DNA of 64,000 nt. It comes from Eopsaltria australis (lineage: Eukaryota; Chordata; Aves; Passeriformes; Petroicidae). Both the position numbers and the translations under genes were made by a program. Location: positions 186,001 to 250,000 of the forward strand of contig JAVTVJ010000668.1 of the NCBI GenBank assembly GCA_034509425.1. The letters are read 5' to 3'. Of the stretch, positions 24,082 to 39,200 are shown piece by piece; positions within the stretch are counted from its first letter, which is position 1; each line of letters opens with the position of its first letter. The notes beneath the pieces are model-generated. The model did not search any database. It worked only from the letters and a program-made list of their open reading frames with translations, and had not been told where the DNA came from.

Positions 24082-24133
24082 GGAGGCTAATGAGCAGGGA
24101 GGAGCTTCCCGCCAGGGCTGTCCCCTTGCGAGC

Positions 24134-24205
24134 CTTTGATGTCCAAAGGGACAAAGAGAGGAAGGATCTGCAGCAATGGCTGGGGCTAGGGGAAGAAAAT
24201 CAAAG
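24134..24205. promoter_or_regulatory. TBX6L: Cluster of LEF/TCF-like sites upstream of TBX6L
   Basis: CTTTGATG lies at 24134-24141 and ATCAAAG at 24199-24205, the same core on opposite strands. An ACAAAG core (SOX or weak TCF) lies between them at about 24151-24156. They sit roughly 55-125 bases above the TATA-like box. Paraxial-mesoderm T-box genes are known to respond to Wnt/beta-catenin signalling, so a Wnt-responsive element is a reasonable inference. Confidence 0.35.
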
Positions 24206-24249
24206 AGAATTAACATGGCTTTGACATACAGGAAACCCTACAGGGGAAA

Positions 24250-27200
24250 TGCACCTTGATTTACTGCTAACGCACTTTTAAACAAATAGAGACAAGACTG
24301 AAAACATCAGTGGAGGACTTAGCTACAAAATAAAAACAAATCCCTTAAACAGCAAGCAGGGATAGTTTCTCTTTGGCTGCCCCATGGGTTTGTGATAATT
24401 CTCATCTTCAGCACACAGAATCGTTTTACTCTTGATTTCTGCTATCAGAATCAGGACGGCACTGAGCTCATTCCTTCCCAAGTGGGTGATTACCAGCCTG
24501 TGTAAAGTTTGGAATGCTGCAGCAACACATCCCTTCACCCACAGATGCCTTCTCCAACAACACGAACACATTTGATGCTATAATGTCACTCATCTGCCCA
24601 ATTTCTGCATTCCCAGCCTTTAACTGCACTTCTTTCCCAGGAGGATCAGGCACTGAGGTTACGCCTTGCTCAAGGCACTCTCTTACCCAGGGAAGGCTGA
24701 GCAGAAATCGAAGGGCTTGAGCATTTTCCCTTAATTAGTTTATTCTGCAAGTGTGACCATTAGCTTTTGTGCTTATAAGTGCTTACAAGTGCTAAGAGAC
24801 AGCAATCAAGGCTCAAGCTCCAGGGCACACCACAGCCACTGCACTGCTGAGGAAGGGGGTTCTGTGCATTCACACTCAGAAATGGCTGCACTAACATTTG
24901 CAGGACCAAGACGGTCAAAAAGTGGAGGTCAAAAGCAGGATATCATTCTGAAGGGGCCAGTGCTGGCTCCTGCACAGCAAATTTAGGAGCTCTGTTCATT
25001 TCAAAGAACTTGCTATGAGGCTGTATCTCTTTCACTGTCTAGATTTATTCCAAATAAAATAAACCCTTTTTCTAGTTTTTCAGTGATGTTACTGGGATAT
25101 CTGATCTTCTACAAAACAAATTTTGAATTTATTTAGTGAGTTTCTACACCCAATTCCTTCAGTTCTTGCTGCCTTTTGGAGCAGGCAATGCAAGGATGTG
25201 CAAAGAGGACAAAGGAGCTTCATCAGAGCAGGACTGGCTCTTTTCCAGTGGTACATTGAATTTTAGGCATCCCAGGATGAGATGCCTAGCTCCTCCTAGG
25301 CTAGCCAGGGAAAGAGAAGCCAGAAAAGGAAGAATGTTTTAAAGAAAAGGGATGGAGGATCTGGGAAATCCTGAGGAGGATTTTATAGCAGGAGACCTGA
25401 GATAGTCCAGAGGCTCCTGGCACCTCTGCAGGAGCACGGCCAGCCTTGCTGGCATCCCTTTGAAAGCACTGGGGAACAGAAGACTCCAGGCTCTCCTCCC
25501 TCATCCTGAGAGACATCCAGAGCTGTGGAGTCCCAGTACCACTGATGAGAGGACCACCATGTGGTGGAGAAATGTCAACTGGTAGCCCAAATGGAAATTA
25601 TTTATTAAACATGTGGAGAAATAAATCAGAAAGGAAAAGGTCAGCTGAGATGGTATCAAGGTCGGGTCTCTGCTTGTGCTTGCACAGCCACTACCAGACA
25701 AAGAAAAAGATGCAGAAATGCTTTTCTGCTGGGCTGCAGAAGGAAAGGCAGCCTCACATCTGCTCCCCCCTCCACGTCCTGCTTTTCTAATGCTAGTATT
25801 TTAATTGTAGAAAGCGGAAAAAGACAGCCACAATCAGAATCTGAAAAGGAAAAATAGAACAAAAATTGGGTCAGATTCAAGCTAGCAGCGAGATGAATCA
25901 ACATCCCACACAGTCAGGAACTGCACAACAGCAGCAGCAGCTCTGGGAATTTCAGACTTCACCTGACAGGAGCGTGGGATGTGTATCATGACTTACTGCT
26001 GCTTCCACAAAGGCTGGGAGATGGTCTCCTGCTGCCACTTCATTTGCACACCGCATCGGCATGTCTGGGGAACGCACATTTGCTACAAGCACTCAAATCC
26101 TTTTGGCTTCCCCCAGCTGATTGATGGGGAAGGTGGAGCCATTAATTACCCATGACTAGTTAACAACCAGCTTTCTCCCAGCCGTTCTAGTTGCACTGGA
26201 AAGGTTCTAAAAGTGAAAAAAAAAAGTGAATTTGTTACTATTGCTGGAAAGCGTGGCTAATAGGAGCAATCCCCAGGAAATCCATCCCTAGCAAAGGGGG
26301 AATTTAGCACATTACCCTCATCTGTCCATCCATGGAGAGCCCTCAGGCAGTTTGATGGGAAGTCAGGGGTGAATGTGCTGGTGTCTAACAATTCACTGGC
26401 AAATTGGAGGCTGAGGGTGTGGAAAGGGATGGGAGAGAGAGTGGATCTGACACGTGTAAGGCAGTGACACCCAGGGCTCTGCTCCGAGCCCGTTTACAGC
26501 AGCTGGGATAAATCCTGAGCCCAGCTCTAACAGCAGGCTCTGCCCTATGCTGAAGGGACGAGGTAGGGCAGGAGGGAGGGGATGTGTGATGACAAAAGCA
26601 GAGGCCAAGAGCTTTTACTTTGCATCTCTTTGAGAAGCTGATTAGAAAGAAACATTCCCCTCTGGGTTTTGTAGTAAGGCAAATGTTTTCTGGCATTTCT
26701 CCCACCTTAAGCTAGGGTTTAACCCTTACTGCTCAGCAGGACCCAGTAGGGAGCTGGTTTGCACACAAGCCTCCAGCACAGTGATAACCTTGCCATCTCT
26801 GGCTGCTGCCTGGGGCTCCCAGCCTGCTGGAGAACAGAGAAGGTGTCAGGCTCTGGCTAAAGGGGCTGGAGTGGCACAGCCACCTCTGCCCAGGCAGAGT
26901 TCCCAGGGCAGCACTCTGCCCGGAGAGCAAGCTCCAGTGTGGGGCACAGAGTTCCTGATGAGAGGCAGCTGAAATGGAAAAGTCACCTTTCATTAGAGCC
27001 AGCCTTGGATTATTGCTCGAGGGTGCAGTAGCCAGTACCCAGCCCTCAGGTTTCCCTCTGTGAGAAAGTGTAACCACATCAGCTTTAATAAACTGGGCTT
27101 AATCGAGGCTGCCTTGCCTGCCTGGATCTGCACAAGTAGGAAAGGACAACATGGAGCAGCACAAATGCATCTGAGAGATCCTCCCCTCTGAAAGGTGAGG

Positions 27201-30200
27201 AAAGCCTTCCTGCCATTTAAATGGGACTCGTTTGGCCAATTCCCACCTGGCACAAGGAGGCCACAGCCCCAGAGCATCTTGGCAACTCTTTGTGAAGGAT
27301 CCTCTGCCATCTGCACGGGATGAGTACTGGAAAGTGAAAAGACAGCATGTCACAAACAGGGCCCAAAATAAAACAGGTAACTCTACACTGATACCCACTT
27401 ACTTTCATACTTCATTAAAAACATGAAGTGGCCTCTGATTCTCCAGAATCCACAAACTGGCTCCTCAAATCCAGCTCACTGTGAAGCAAATGCAGCCTGA
27501 TTTATGCACACAGGGCCATGGGGAAAAGCAGAGTTCTTCCAGAGAAAAAGCCTCACGAAACTCTTGCTCCTACAGCTGTGCCAGCATGTGACTCCTTCTC
27601 CTCGTTCGTGCCCGACACCTCACCCAGAAAATAGGAAATACAAGTGCAGAGCTGGCCAGGACAGAGCTGCTGAGCTCTGGCAGCACAGGCACAGCCTGAA
27701 CTTGGGCAGCTCTCTGAGCAAATCTCTGTGGGTGGCTGCAGGAATGGTAAAAGCCTGCAGAGTGTTTTGAGAGCCTCTGAAGCAGTGGTACAGATCTCCT
27801 GTCACGCTGCAGCACAAGAAACAGCTCCCAGCCAGCTCCTTACAGCAGCTCACATAACACAGCATTTCCTTCTGCTGGAGGGAAATGGCACCTTTTCCCT
27901 CCTTTTTATGGTTTTGATAGCTTTCCTCAGGAAAAAAATCAATCTGGTGTCTTCAGGAATATTACAAGAGTCATGCAGGCCTTCCTACCCTGGGACCAAA
28001 GTAAGGGACCCCACAGAAGGCAGATTTCTGTAGGGCTGAAAACCCCATACTCAGCCCCAAATTGCATTACCCCCAAGTTTTCTCAAGAGTGCAAAAATGA
28101 CATTTGGCAAACCAAAGCAGCTGTTTGGAGAGGGCCTGTTGGTGACATCTCCACGCTAATTCACCGCAGGGTCCCTGCCCAGAGCGAGCTGTGGGGTCAC
28201 AGCTCCTGCGACAGGAGCTGCTCTGGATGGGAACGTGGGAAAGCAGCTCAGGGAGACAAAAAATTATACATGATAAAGCCAACACAAGCCTCTTCCTTTG
28301 GCAGGTTTGAGGACTGAGGTAGAGCCCTTGGCACTGCCCTGTGTCCCTCCCCAGCCTGTGCCAAGGGCTCCCCGCTCCCAGCAGCGCTTCAGCACGGCCA
28401 CAAGAAGGGAAATACTTAGCGGCCACTTAACACCGCAGCAGAGCTCTGCCTCAAAGGCTACGGTCCAGAGTCAAATGCAAAATCTGTCTGTCTAGAGCCC
28501 TTTCAAGTTCTCTCAGACTCCTGATGCTGGGTGCGCTGTTTTCCTGCCAGCCCATTGTGATTCGCAGACACAGCTCAGCCTCCGTCCCGCTCCAATCCAC
28601 AAACAGTCCCTGCTGGAAGGAGCTGCGGCTCCGCAGGCAGCTGAGCCAAGGGCACGGAGCAGCACGGGGGGAAGCAGGGCCCTTGCAGCCCTTCCTCTCC
28701 CTCACCTGGGGCTCTGCAGCTCTGCCTGAACTCAGCGCCTCCGCTAGAGAGGAGCAGCCTGAGGAACAGGCAGCAGACAGCTCCGGCTCAACACCCAGCT
28801 GTAAAGCTTCTGTATTCGTGCACATGGGCACACGCTCACAGGCAAAGAGGAGCATCAGGCACAACTTAAAAACTGCTGGCAGTTTGCTTAGCCATGAATC
28901 GAGAGCAGACGAAAGCCCCGAGCAGAAGCCCAGCAGGCGACACTGCAGCAATCTCTGTTCAAAAGCTGATCTTTCCAGAAAAAAAGCAGCAGCTCAGACC
29001 CAGAAGGTTTTATCTCAACTTTATGGACTTTGGAGATTGCTGATGCACTCTCATGGTACCTCGGTTGCCATGAAAGATTGCGTTTGTTGGTGTTCAGGCA
29101 TTTTTGAGCCATGAAACAAACAGGTAAAAAGTCAGACTTCAATCGTGCAAGTCAAAGTTACTGTTTGGCAAGGACAGACCTCTTCTGTCCTAAGGAAAGT
29201 TCATCACAGTAAGGTTCTAATCAAACCAGGAAATCAATAAACAGTATAATTCCTTATCAGAGGAACTGCCTTCAAAGAGCAAATTAAAATTGTTAAGATT
29301 TAAAATGTTTGGAATTTAAAAATAAAAACTGCTGTGAGCTCTGCAGAGCTGTGTAAAGCTCAGTTCCTCCAACATCACTATTTACTCTAAAGAACTTTCT
29401 GAGGAAGTTAATTATCATTACCAGAAGTCATGACAAGAGGACAATTAAACCATACACAGTGGATTTGGATTCAGAGCACTTACAATAAATCACGTTTCAT
29501 TTTAATAGGATTTTATTACTGCACACATTTATTTTCCTTTTATAGTATTATTTATCATTTCTTTAAAAAAGAACCATTAAAAATTATATGGCCACACAAC
29601 TGCACCTACATCTCCCAGCAGGAAGGGAACTGAACACAGGATTCTGACTGACCTGTAGAGTCTGAGCTGAGCTTTACACGATCTCCCAAATGTGAAATGA
29701 ACACCAGGACAGATTCATGCAGTACATCCTGCAAGATGCTTTTTGAAAACTGATACAGAGCATTGAGATGGGTCACACATCATCTGCAGCAAAATCTGGA
29801 GTCAGAAACAAAGAGCTGAAAATATATATGGATTTTAAGCTGAAAGCCCTTGGATAAACTCTGAGCTGCACTTTTTCTCACCCAACTTGTTCATCACCTC
29901 AAAATCATCATGAGCAAAATGGTTTGGGTCCATAATAACAACATTCAGGTAAGAATCCTTCAACACCACCCATAATAGAAAAAAGCACCTGTCAGAGTTC
30001 ATGGATTCCACAATCAGCACTGGGATGAGGCTGCCATAAGAGCACATGAACTGACACAACCAAACCCAGCTGCCACTTCTCCTTGCACTCCCTCATCTCT
30101 CCAGATTTTTCTCCATTCTTCCCATAGTGAAATCTCTGATTGTTTGTTGCAGCAGGGGCTGGGTACAGACGGGCAGATCACAGCCCGGGGCTCCCTCCCC

Positions 30201-33200
30201 CTCCCCAGCAGATTGTGAAGTGTTTATGACCTGGCTCTTATGGCTCTAGAGGTGCTGAATGGCCTTTTCCCCCCTCGACTCTCAGCTCCTGATGGGCAGC
30301 TACAGACCAACTTTCAGCCGGTTTGGTCCGTAGTTGGGGATTTTATTGCCCAGTTTGTCTCTTCAGCTCACATTTGTAAGCTCCAGAGTAGATTTTTCCC
30401 TGGGTAACACTCTGCAGCTCAAAGAACTCTTCTTGTTTTTATTACATCCTTAGTGATTAAAGGGATATTTAAACCTCCCAATGTTCCCTGCTGTGAATAT
30501 AAAAGCCCAGCATCATTTTGGATAGATGTGCTTAGAAAAATAAATTAAAAATTAGCCCTACTATATGGAACAAATGCTTCTAAGTGGTTAAGAACATCAG
30601 ACACCTGGATGATTTAAATATATTGGATGCAATTCTTTGAGAAACCAAGGGATGACACATGGCTTTGTCCTGTCAGAACAGCTCTACAGACAAACTTCCC
30701 TTGGAAGGAGGACAGGGGTGGGCAATTATACTGAAAATACTGGATTTTATCTGCTCAGGCATAAATGACAGATTTCTTCTCCTCTCTAACCCTGCAAACA
30801 TCAATACACATAAAGGATGCCACTCTTAAAAGCACAAACTTTGCTTTTGTGAGGCAAAATTGCTTTTAAATGACCATCACTTCACAGCCTGACCTATGCC
30901 TGCCAACCAAATGCAGATACAAACAATGCAATGTAAATTCAACAGAAATATTTATGATTTCTGCTCAGAAAAACGCTGGGGAGAGTGCAGGAGGAAATCA
31001 AAGTCACATGTGGGAGCAAGCATTGCTGTGAGCACAGCTCAGATGGTTATCAATAACCAGGTCACTGGTTTTGCCACCCTCCAACACTGCAGTTACTGGT
31101 TTAGGTTTCTGCTGCTGCTGGGCTCAGACTGGGTGAGCTGAGCCTGCCTGAGACAGAGCTTTGGACTCAGCACCAAGGGGCTTCATTTCCCAATAACTGC
31201 AGAAAACCTACAGACTTAAAGGGCTTGTGATCTACAGGACAGGAGTGGACAAGTTCCAACAGCAGCCTGGGAGGGTTGGTTTGGATTATCAGAAACCTGA
31301 AGCAAAAATTTGAAATCTAAGTCCATCCATGGTCCCCCAGTGTGTCTTTCTGACTTTTTTGTCTTGTATTTCCTCTCCAAGATGGAATTACTCCTTCTCC
31401 TCCCTTTGCACCATACTGTGAAGAAGCTGTCCCAAGGAGGAATTGCTGAATTCTGGAATTCTTCACCCCAATTCCAGATTTTCCTGTAAGAGAAGATCAC
31501 TTGAACTTTTCTTTTGAACAGTGATATTCAGCCATATCCACCTATAAAACTATATATAAAGTATTAAGAAGGTTCCATTACAGAGGTAATTTATAGGGTT
31601 TTCTGCACTGGGTGTGATGATTTCATTTCCTTGTTGAAAATATAACCACAAATACAACCAGAGGATATAGATGTGAAAATAGCATATAGCTGAGCAGGAA
31701 AGGGGCAGGGCTTCTTTCTGTGAGCCTGCTGTAAAGCAAACTGGCAAAACCACATGTAATTCTTATCACCTCATTATCAAAGCTACTGGGGAACTGGAGG
31801 GAGCCTGGATGAGGTGAACAGCAGAAAAGATGAGAAGAGTTGGTTAAGGAAAGCTCCCCTGATTGATGGCCCTGCTCACAAAGGAGAAATGAACGTGTCT
31901 GCGGGGTGTAAACACACAGATGACAGAGGAATTAATATTCTACACAGGGATATAATTATCTTCATTAGTTGGGATGAAAATGAGGGAGAAGCAATTGGAC
32001 TATCCAGGAAAAGACACTGTGGCTGTGCAAGGGCAGCCTGCTCACAGCAGGACAGGCAAAGGCCCTCCTGTCCACACACTGCAGAGAACATCCTCCCTTC
32101 ATGGGAGCAGTGAAGAAGGCTCTGATGAATCTGCTGCTCTCTCATTCCTGTGATTCCTCAAATGAGCACTAAATAAATTCTGGGGTCACACAGAGGAATG
32201 GATGCTCTGCTGGCACATGGACAGGCTGCTTCCAGTGGGATGGAGCCCGGGCTCACTGACACACTGTGGGCACAGCACTACACATACCCTGCATTTCCAC
32301 ACATCATCATTCACAAAAGACCAGCTATTGACTCCCAGGAGAGATGTGACTGCAGTAGAAACACAGAGAGAGCACTCCAAGGCTTGGGTCACAGAGAGGG
32401 GACAGCTGAGAAGTTACTGAGTTATTCTCACAAAGTGCCTTTGGGTGACACTGGAGCTACACTGAAGCCACCAGCCATTGTGTTAGGGCTGGCAAAAGAT
32501 TGATCCGTGGATGAGAGAAGCATTTTCTCTGCAATTCTGAAGCACAACGTTTATGAGCTGTTCTCTGGGCTTTCAGAGGGCTTCAAACAGCCCTCAAGGG
32601 AGAGAAAAGAACTTCAGGTTACAAAGCCATGCCCACTCTGTTGATTCAACTCCTGCACAGTGTTCATGGTTCAGCAAGTCATTTTCTGTGTTCTAACAAA
32701 CTCCTGCCACAGGCAGCTCCTCCCTTCTACCATCACAACTTTCTTTTCTCTCCCTGGATAACCAAGAGCAGGCCAGAAACAGAACATTCCCTGTGCTAAG
32801 TCCTTTCCTTTGAGGAATCCAACCCAGGGCTGTTCTTGCAACAAACTGGGATGGACAAAACCTCCCTCTCTTCTGTTTCAGCCCTAACATCCACAGAAGT
32901 GCCAGATTCAGCTCTGCAAACTGAAGTCCTTTTTAGCAGAACTGATGCAGCTCTGGTGGAGGCAGTGGGTATTTCTCCTGGATTTTGGAGAGGAATGTGT
33001 CCATCTCTGTCCAGTAAGGTCAACCTTGAGAGTGACTTCCCACCCTTCCAATACCTGGGTTGTGGTCTCTGATTTGTAGAAAAGCAGCAAACCCATCAAC
33101 TCTTTGTTTAAAGATGGCTTTAACCTTGCAGAGAATTAAAAACCACATAACAACAGTTAGTTAGGAACAGAGCTTGTCAGGTTCTGGTTTAGCACTTACT

Positions 33201-36200
33201 GCCTGAATTTCTTCTTGCCTGAAGACAAATGAAAATATTCCTGCAGAAATGCAGGCCTTGTTCAATTTGCACCAGGACCAGAACAGCCACAATGATGGAA
33301 ATCACCCCTGTTCCTGCATGTCCCCCTGACCAGCTCTGGCTTCTGCAGCACAGCGACTTTCAATGATCTGGTGACCCAAGGAGCTCCAAACTGCTCCTGT
33401 GCCACATCCTCACCAGTCACTTCTGCCCTGCATCAGGTGAGACAGTGCCAACAAACCTGCAGTGGGATTATCACCATCAAAAGGCTTTCTGGCAAGCCTG
33501 GCCTTGTTTGCCATCCCCAAAGTTAAAACTGAAGCCTGCATCTTCCTAATATTTTACTCAAGGGCATTCAAGCCTCAGTCTGCTTCTGTTTGCAGAGATA
33601 AAAATTATGTTAATGGATGAAGATATGGTGGGAGACAGTTATTCTTGAGCAAACTCTGCCCAAGCTGAAGGATCCTGGGTTTCCTGACAGTGCTGGCCCA
33701 GCTTCTCCAGAAGGCTGCCTTCAGAAATGGCATTAAGCCCTTAAGGGAGCTGTCATTTAAATGCATTTACCAATCAGAGGTCATCTTAAATAAACCTCAG
33801 TGTATTTATGCTCTCATTCCACGTTTAGCCAAACAATGCCAAGAGATTTTCTTCAGCAAATAAACCAGAATCCAGCAAAAATAAAAAGCAGCAGAATCAA
33901 CCCTCCCCACTCCAACACCACTCTCCAGCAGGCAAAATGCTAAATCTCCATCAGTGTTTTGGCAGTGAGGAGAAATTCTCAAAACAACAGCACCACAGCA
34001 GCAATGTCTTCTGCTTTGGCAATGTGTTACCTTGATGTTTATACAGCCACAGGAGAGCACTCAACAATGGCAATGTGTTAATTCCATTGACATTATCGCT
34101 CAAATTCAGTCACAGGGGCTGGTGAATTCTTTTTTTTTTTTTTTTTTTACATGGCTCTTTCATCTAAAAGAGAATAAAGCAGGACATAATGGATGGTTAG
34201 TAACATATTGTTAAATGGTTCCAAGGCACAGGAAATTTCAGCTGGGGAATGGGAAAAACTGAAAAATCCAAGTAAGTCTTAATTAGAGGAGAGATTTGGT
34301 TTTGCTGCACTGCACTCTGCCAGTTTCTCAGCATTCAGGGCTAAGGAGTCTCCAAAAAAACTGAGCATGTTCTATTCTTACATAAGCACTTTTTAGTCCT
34401 CTCCAGAACTCTGCTCCTTGGAAGCTGTGAGTTATTTGGAGTTATTCACCATCACAAAAACCCAGGTCACTTTTTGTGTTGCTCTCATTTAACTTAATTA
34501 TGGGAGTGGTTTCTTGGGGATACTCATATTTAATCACTCAAGACGAAAAAAACACATAGTTTTACCTTAAATTGGCTAGAAGATAAAAATACAAACAATT
34601 TATGATATCTAAAAATGTCCAGTGACCTTTAGGGGAGGGGGGACAGTTTTGGACAAGTAGTTTCTATTTGATAGAGACAGAAAATGAAAGATAAACTGAA
34701 AAACTCACCAGAAAAGCTCTGAGGCAAAACTGAGTTCTTTTGACTTATGATTTAACCCATTAATCAATGGTGTTATCATGAAGTAGATGCAGAAAGTGAA
34801 TATTGTCAAAGCTCAGATGCAGAAGCCAGGGAGAATGAGCCAGTTCTAATCCATCTTATTCCAAACCTATCACCAGTTCTGCTGCTACTGTTCTGAAAGC
34901 CACCAGGATTTCCTTGCTGGAGCAAAATCAGCCACTGAGGATGGGGGAGAAAAGCTGTTAAAGACAATGATATTCCTAATGAACACAGCCTCAGGGATCA
35001 CACAAAGACAGGTGTCACCACACAGAACTCACAGTGTTTGTTCTGCAGAGCTCCTCTGTGTGCCACAGCCACCATCATTTCAGGGAGAAGCAATCAGGGC
35101 TGAATTTTCTACCAGCAGAGAGATTTCCAGCTTTCCTTGGCCTTTGGCATTTTTCAGTGAACTTTTGAGTTTGCACCTATTAAGGAAGTCAAGGCTGTTT
35201 ATTTTAAAGCAGCTATTTTCCATGGACATTTTAGTTGTAGAATTACTTTATGTCACTGAAGAAACTGTACACATCATAAGCCTAAGGTGACACACAACCT
35301 GAGGCTGCCCTTTGCTGTCTTCACTGAAATCAGGAGGAGCTATTTATGTTTTGGTACCTCATTGAATCAGGCACATCTTTTAGAAGAAGCATTGTCCTCC
35401 TCTCTCCCTCCTCCCCAGCAGACACTCTGCACTTGGAAATAACATTTCCCTGCTTTCATATTCTTTCCAGGTATTTCCCACACGTGTTGACAGTAGCAGG
35501 TAACAGACAGCTGCTACACTGCTGTGCCTGAGCTGCAACTCAAACATGACCACACCCCCAGCCTGGACATCATCACATTCTGGCTATTTCTGAGTTTGAC
35601 ATTGCAACGAATTCATCTTATTAAAAACTAAAATGCAGCAGGAGTGCATTTAAACACAGACTATTCACTCTCTCTTAGGCTTTAATTGAATTCTCAGTTA
35701 TCTGGAAGTGAAGTCCCCAGTTTGGAGGTGACACCTGCAGAGCAGCAGCTGAATTCTGCACAGTTGTTAAGGCTCTTGTGTCTGCTCTCAGCAGCTGCCA
35801 CTGCACGTCCAGGGGCTCAGCCAGGCCAGGCAGCTGCACAGGGGGAGCTCTGTGCAAAGGGGAGGCAGTGCAAGGCATCCAGGGATTAAAACAACTCCCA
35901 GGCTTTCCAGCAATCCTGCACTGCTTTCTCATCTTTCTTCCATTCAGCTCTAGTGACAACTTCCAAGGAAAAGTACAGGCCTGGTAAAATGTGCCCCTGT
36001 AGGAGAATCCCTGTGCACTCCATTGGAATATCCATTTTAGAGGCAGCAAAAAGCATCACAGTGCATCCACTGAGTACCAGGAAATGCACTTGGCTTGTTT
36101 GGCCCCTGCAGAAAGGCTGAATCTTAGAAATATTAACCTGCACTAACAATTCTACTCGTTTCAAAGACCACTCTGGGTTAAACAACAATAGTTGTTGACT

Positions 36201-39200
36201 GGCATTTCTCACTACATAAGGCCCAATTTCATAAATTCTGGATTCAAGTTTAAATAGTATGGTTTGGGTTTGAGGTTGTATGCTGGCATAGGTTGTGGCT
36301 CTAGATACAGCATTTATTTTAAATTTAAATGAAAGCCTGTTAAAATGATGTGCCCAAAAACATGAGCTGCCAGCACTGCCCAGGTGCCAGCAGCTGCTTC
36401 TGAGTGCCCTGGCAGGACCCAAAGGCTTCCTCAGCTTGCAGAGCAATGGCATCGCAGAGCAGGTTACCCCCACGAATCCTCTGCGTTTCTCTCTGCAGAA
36501 ATACTTTACAATGTGCAATCCCAAGCTGTTATTACATTCCAAGCAAGCCAAACTGAAAAATCACCTTGTAGCAGTGTTGCTTGCTGTGAGGAAACCCAGC
36601 AGGCTCTTTGTGTGGCTCCCAGGAAAGCCCATTTCCCTATTAAGTGTAGGAAGCATTTCCAGCAGGGTGTTGTCTGCTGGGAGAGCACGACAGGAGTTAT
36701 TTGTTTGAACTTGTGCTGCTTACTTGAGGGCACAGCATTGCAAATTGACGTTGTAAGCTCAGAACTTCCACTGTGCATTTCTAAAGTTTGTTTTTTTTTT
36801 TCTCCTTAACCCACTCTAACCTAATGGAGGCCTAACACAGAGCCAAGGCATTGCTAAGTGACAGATTTCTGTGTTCAAACTGCTTTCTGACATCCTCACA
36901 GCATGGTGAGTTTCTTGGTGAGTGTGTTGGCTCAATTAACAAGTTAAGCAATTCTTTGAGCGTGTAGTGCCATCTCTTACGGGAAAAATTATCACTGCAA
37001 TCCTACTGAAAGAGTTACATTTTATATATATCCACGCATTTAGAAGAGAAAATGTGACTCTTCATACACATTAGGGTATAATTTAAGGAAATGAAACCTC
37101 TGGTGTGACTTAAATTACAAGGAATCAAAGAACACTTCTGAAATATGAAGCTTTTCTCTGCTTGTACAACATCCTTTACTAATTATTACTGAACAGTATG
37201 TGTGCAGTGCTAGATTAGATCATAGCTCATGCAATGCACATTGCAAATAAAACTCAGCTGCACATTATTCCTTGTGAACAGCCCACTTTATCTACAGACA
37301 CCTCAGAGAGGCAAAATGAAAGGAATGTGAATGGAGAGGCAGGTTCTTAGGCTAACTGTGGATAGATGTAATAACTCAGCATTCTCACAGGAAGCACTGT
37401 TTCTAAAATACCTTTGCCCTGTTCCACAGCCTTTCACTGCAGTTATTCTATCACTCAACTAAAATGAAATGAATACCATTCCAGTGTGGTTCTCATATGC
37501 TTATACCATGTATGAACTTTGTTTATATTCCATTTATACTGGAATTCACCGTTGTTTGCAGGGTCTCTGAAAGAGATGGGAAAGGAAAAAAACAGGCTGA
37601 GAAATAAAACTTGAGAGGGGGATATCTATGGCTAATCTGAGAGCAAAAGCTCCTTTTTAGCATCTATGTTGGCTGGGCTTTAGATAGGCAGCTTCCCTCA
37701 GTAAGACAATGCACTCAGAGAGACACTGCAGAGTGTTCCTCCCACTGGGATTATATAATGGAATGTTTTCCTACCAGCTACAGACACAACCATTTAATTG
37801 CACAGATAAATCTTAGGTGCAGGCAGAAGTGTGATTTGCCTGGTAGAAGGGATTTGCTTTTTCTGATCCTGCAGTTGGTGCATGGCCCCAGCTCCACATC
37901 CCTGCTCCCTTTGCTGAGCTGCCAGGTGCCTGCAGGACCTGATCTCACTGCTCCACAGAACACAGACTCTTACAAGGTTTCATCCAAGCTTGAACACTAC
38001 ATGTTCCTTCCATCATTCTCACACACATTTCCATCCCTGAGTAGAATTTCACTTGAACAGAACTACCTGAAAGCACTTCACAGGTGCACAAGTTGCATGT
38101 TTACCACTGACTCTTGGGCTCAGCCCCACACCCACTGCCATGAGCCAGGCCTGAATCAATCAGGATTTACAGTGACAAAGCTGAACACATTATTTGAGCC
38201 CTTTCACACAGGACTGACTGTCAGGAGATACCCTTGACACCCCAGTGCAATGTGCTGCACATTATGAAAACGGAAACACCCAGGGGGGTTCTTAAAGGGG
38301 AATTAAGGAGGGAAAAAAAAGGGAAAAACTGTCATGGGGCAAACGGATTTTGTGTGAAAAGCAAGTACAGAGTGGATCTGCTTTCCTGCCAAGTGTCACT
38401 ATTAATGGTGACAAAGTGAGCTCTTGTTTTTTGTTGCCATGGCCAGGGACTCAATCCTGAGCCTGTGAGGATTCTCATTCCCTGTGCCTCGAACCAGACC
38501 ATCCATTATGCAAAGGACATATGGTACAGGAGCAGAAAGCCCTTAGAACTGAATGGGGTCAAACCCAGCAGTGCACTGTAGTCTCTGTAGCTTCCAGAGA
38601 GCTCTTGGAGATCCATTTAGGGTGGGGGGTTGGTCCCTCCTTTCTCCCCTCCCTTCCCTCTGTCCTAGGGCCCCCTCTAGTGCTGCCACTGGAGCTCCAG
38701 GTGACACGGACAGCCCTGGGCACTGAGCTGGAGCTGCCCCCACAGCCACAGCCACCTGCACAAAGCTGGGCTGAGCCCAGGGAGCTCACAGGCAGCTCTG
38801 AAGGCTGGACCAGAGGCTCTGGAGTTGGCTAAACAAGCCCTTGCTGAAGGTGTCACCCTCACAGATGCATTAAACAAACAGCAGCAGGAACAGAAATGTC
38901 TGTCCAGGGAGAGGCACCTTTTAACCTCTGCTGAGATTTGCCTGGGATTCTGTAGGTGTTCATATGGAAGAGCCCTTTGAGTGAAGGTAAATCATCCTCC
39001 AGAAGGCAGCAAACCCAGCTGCTGCCCTCTGCAACCCTCCCTGCTCCACCAGGCCCTGCAAGGACAGCTCAGAGTCCCACAAAGGCATAACTTGGGCTGG
39101 TACAGCCTGTGGTGCAGTGGCCTTGAAAAATCATAAATAACATCACAGCTTAGCATTAGTGCATCCCTAATCATTAACTGGCAGGGAAAGATGGCAATTA

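Noticed and set aside
28524..29114. 196-codon plus-strand frame
   Set aside because: Low-complexity composition, no domain, and overlapped by a minus-strand frame of similar length (28451-28951).
35886..36551. 221-codon minus-strand open frame in the intergenic desert
   Set aside because: No known domain, no convincing initiation or splice context, and composition like the flanks. A frame of this length is expected occasionally by chance in a window this size.
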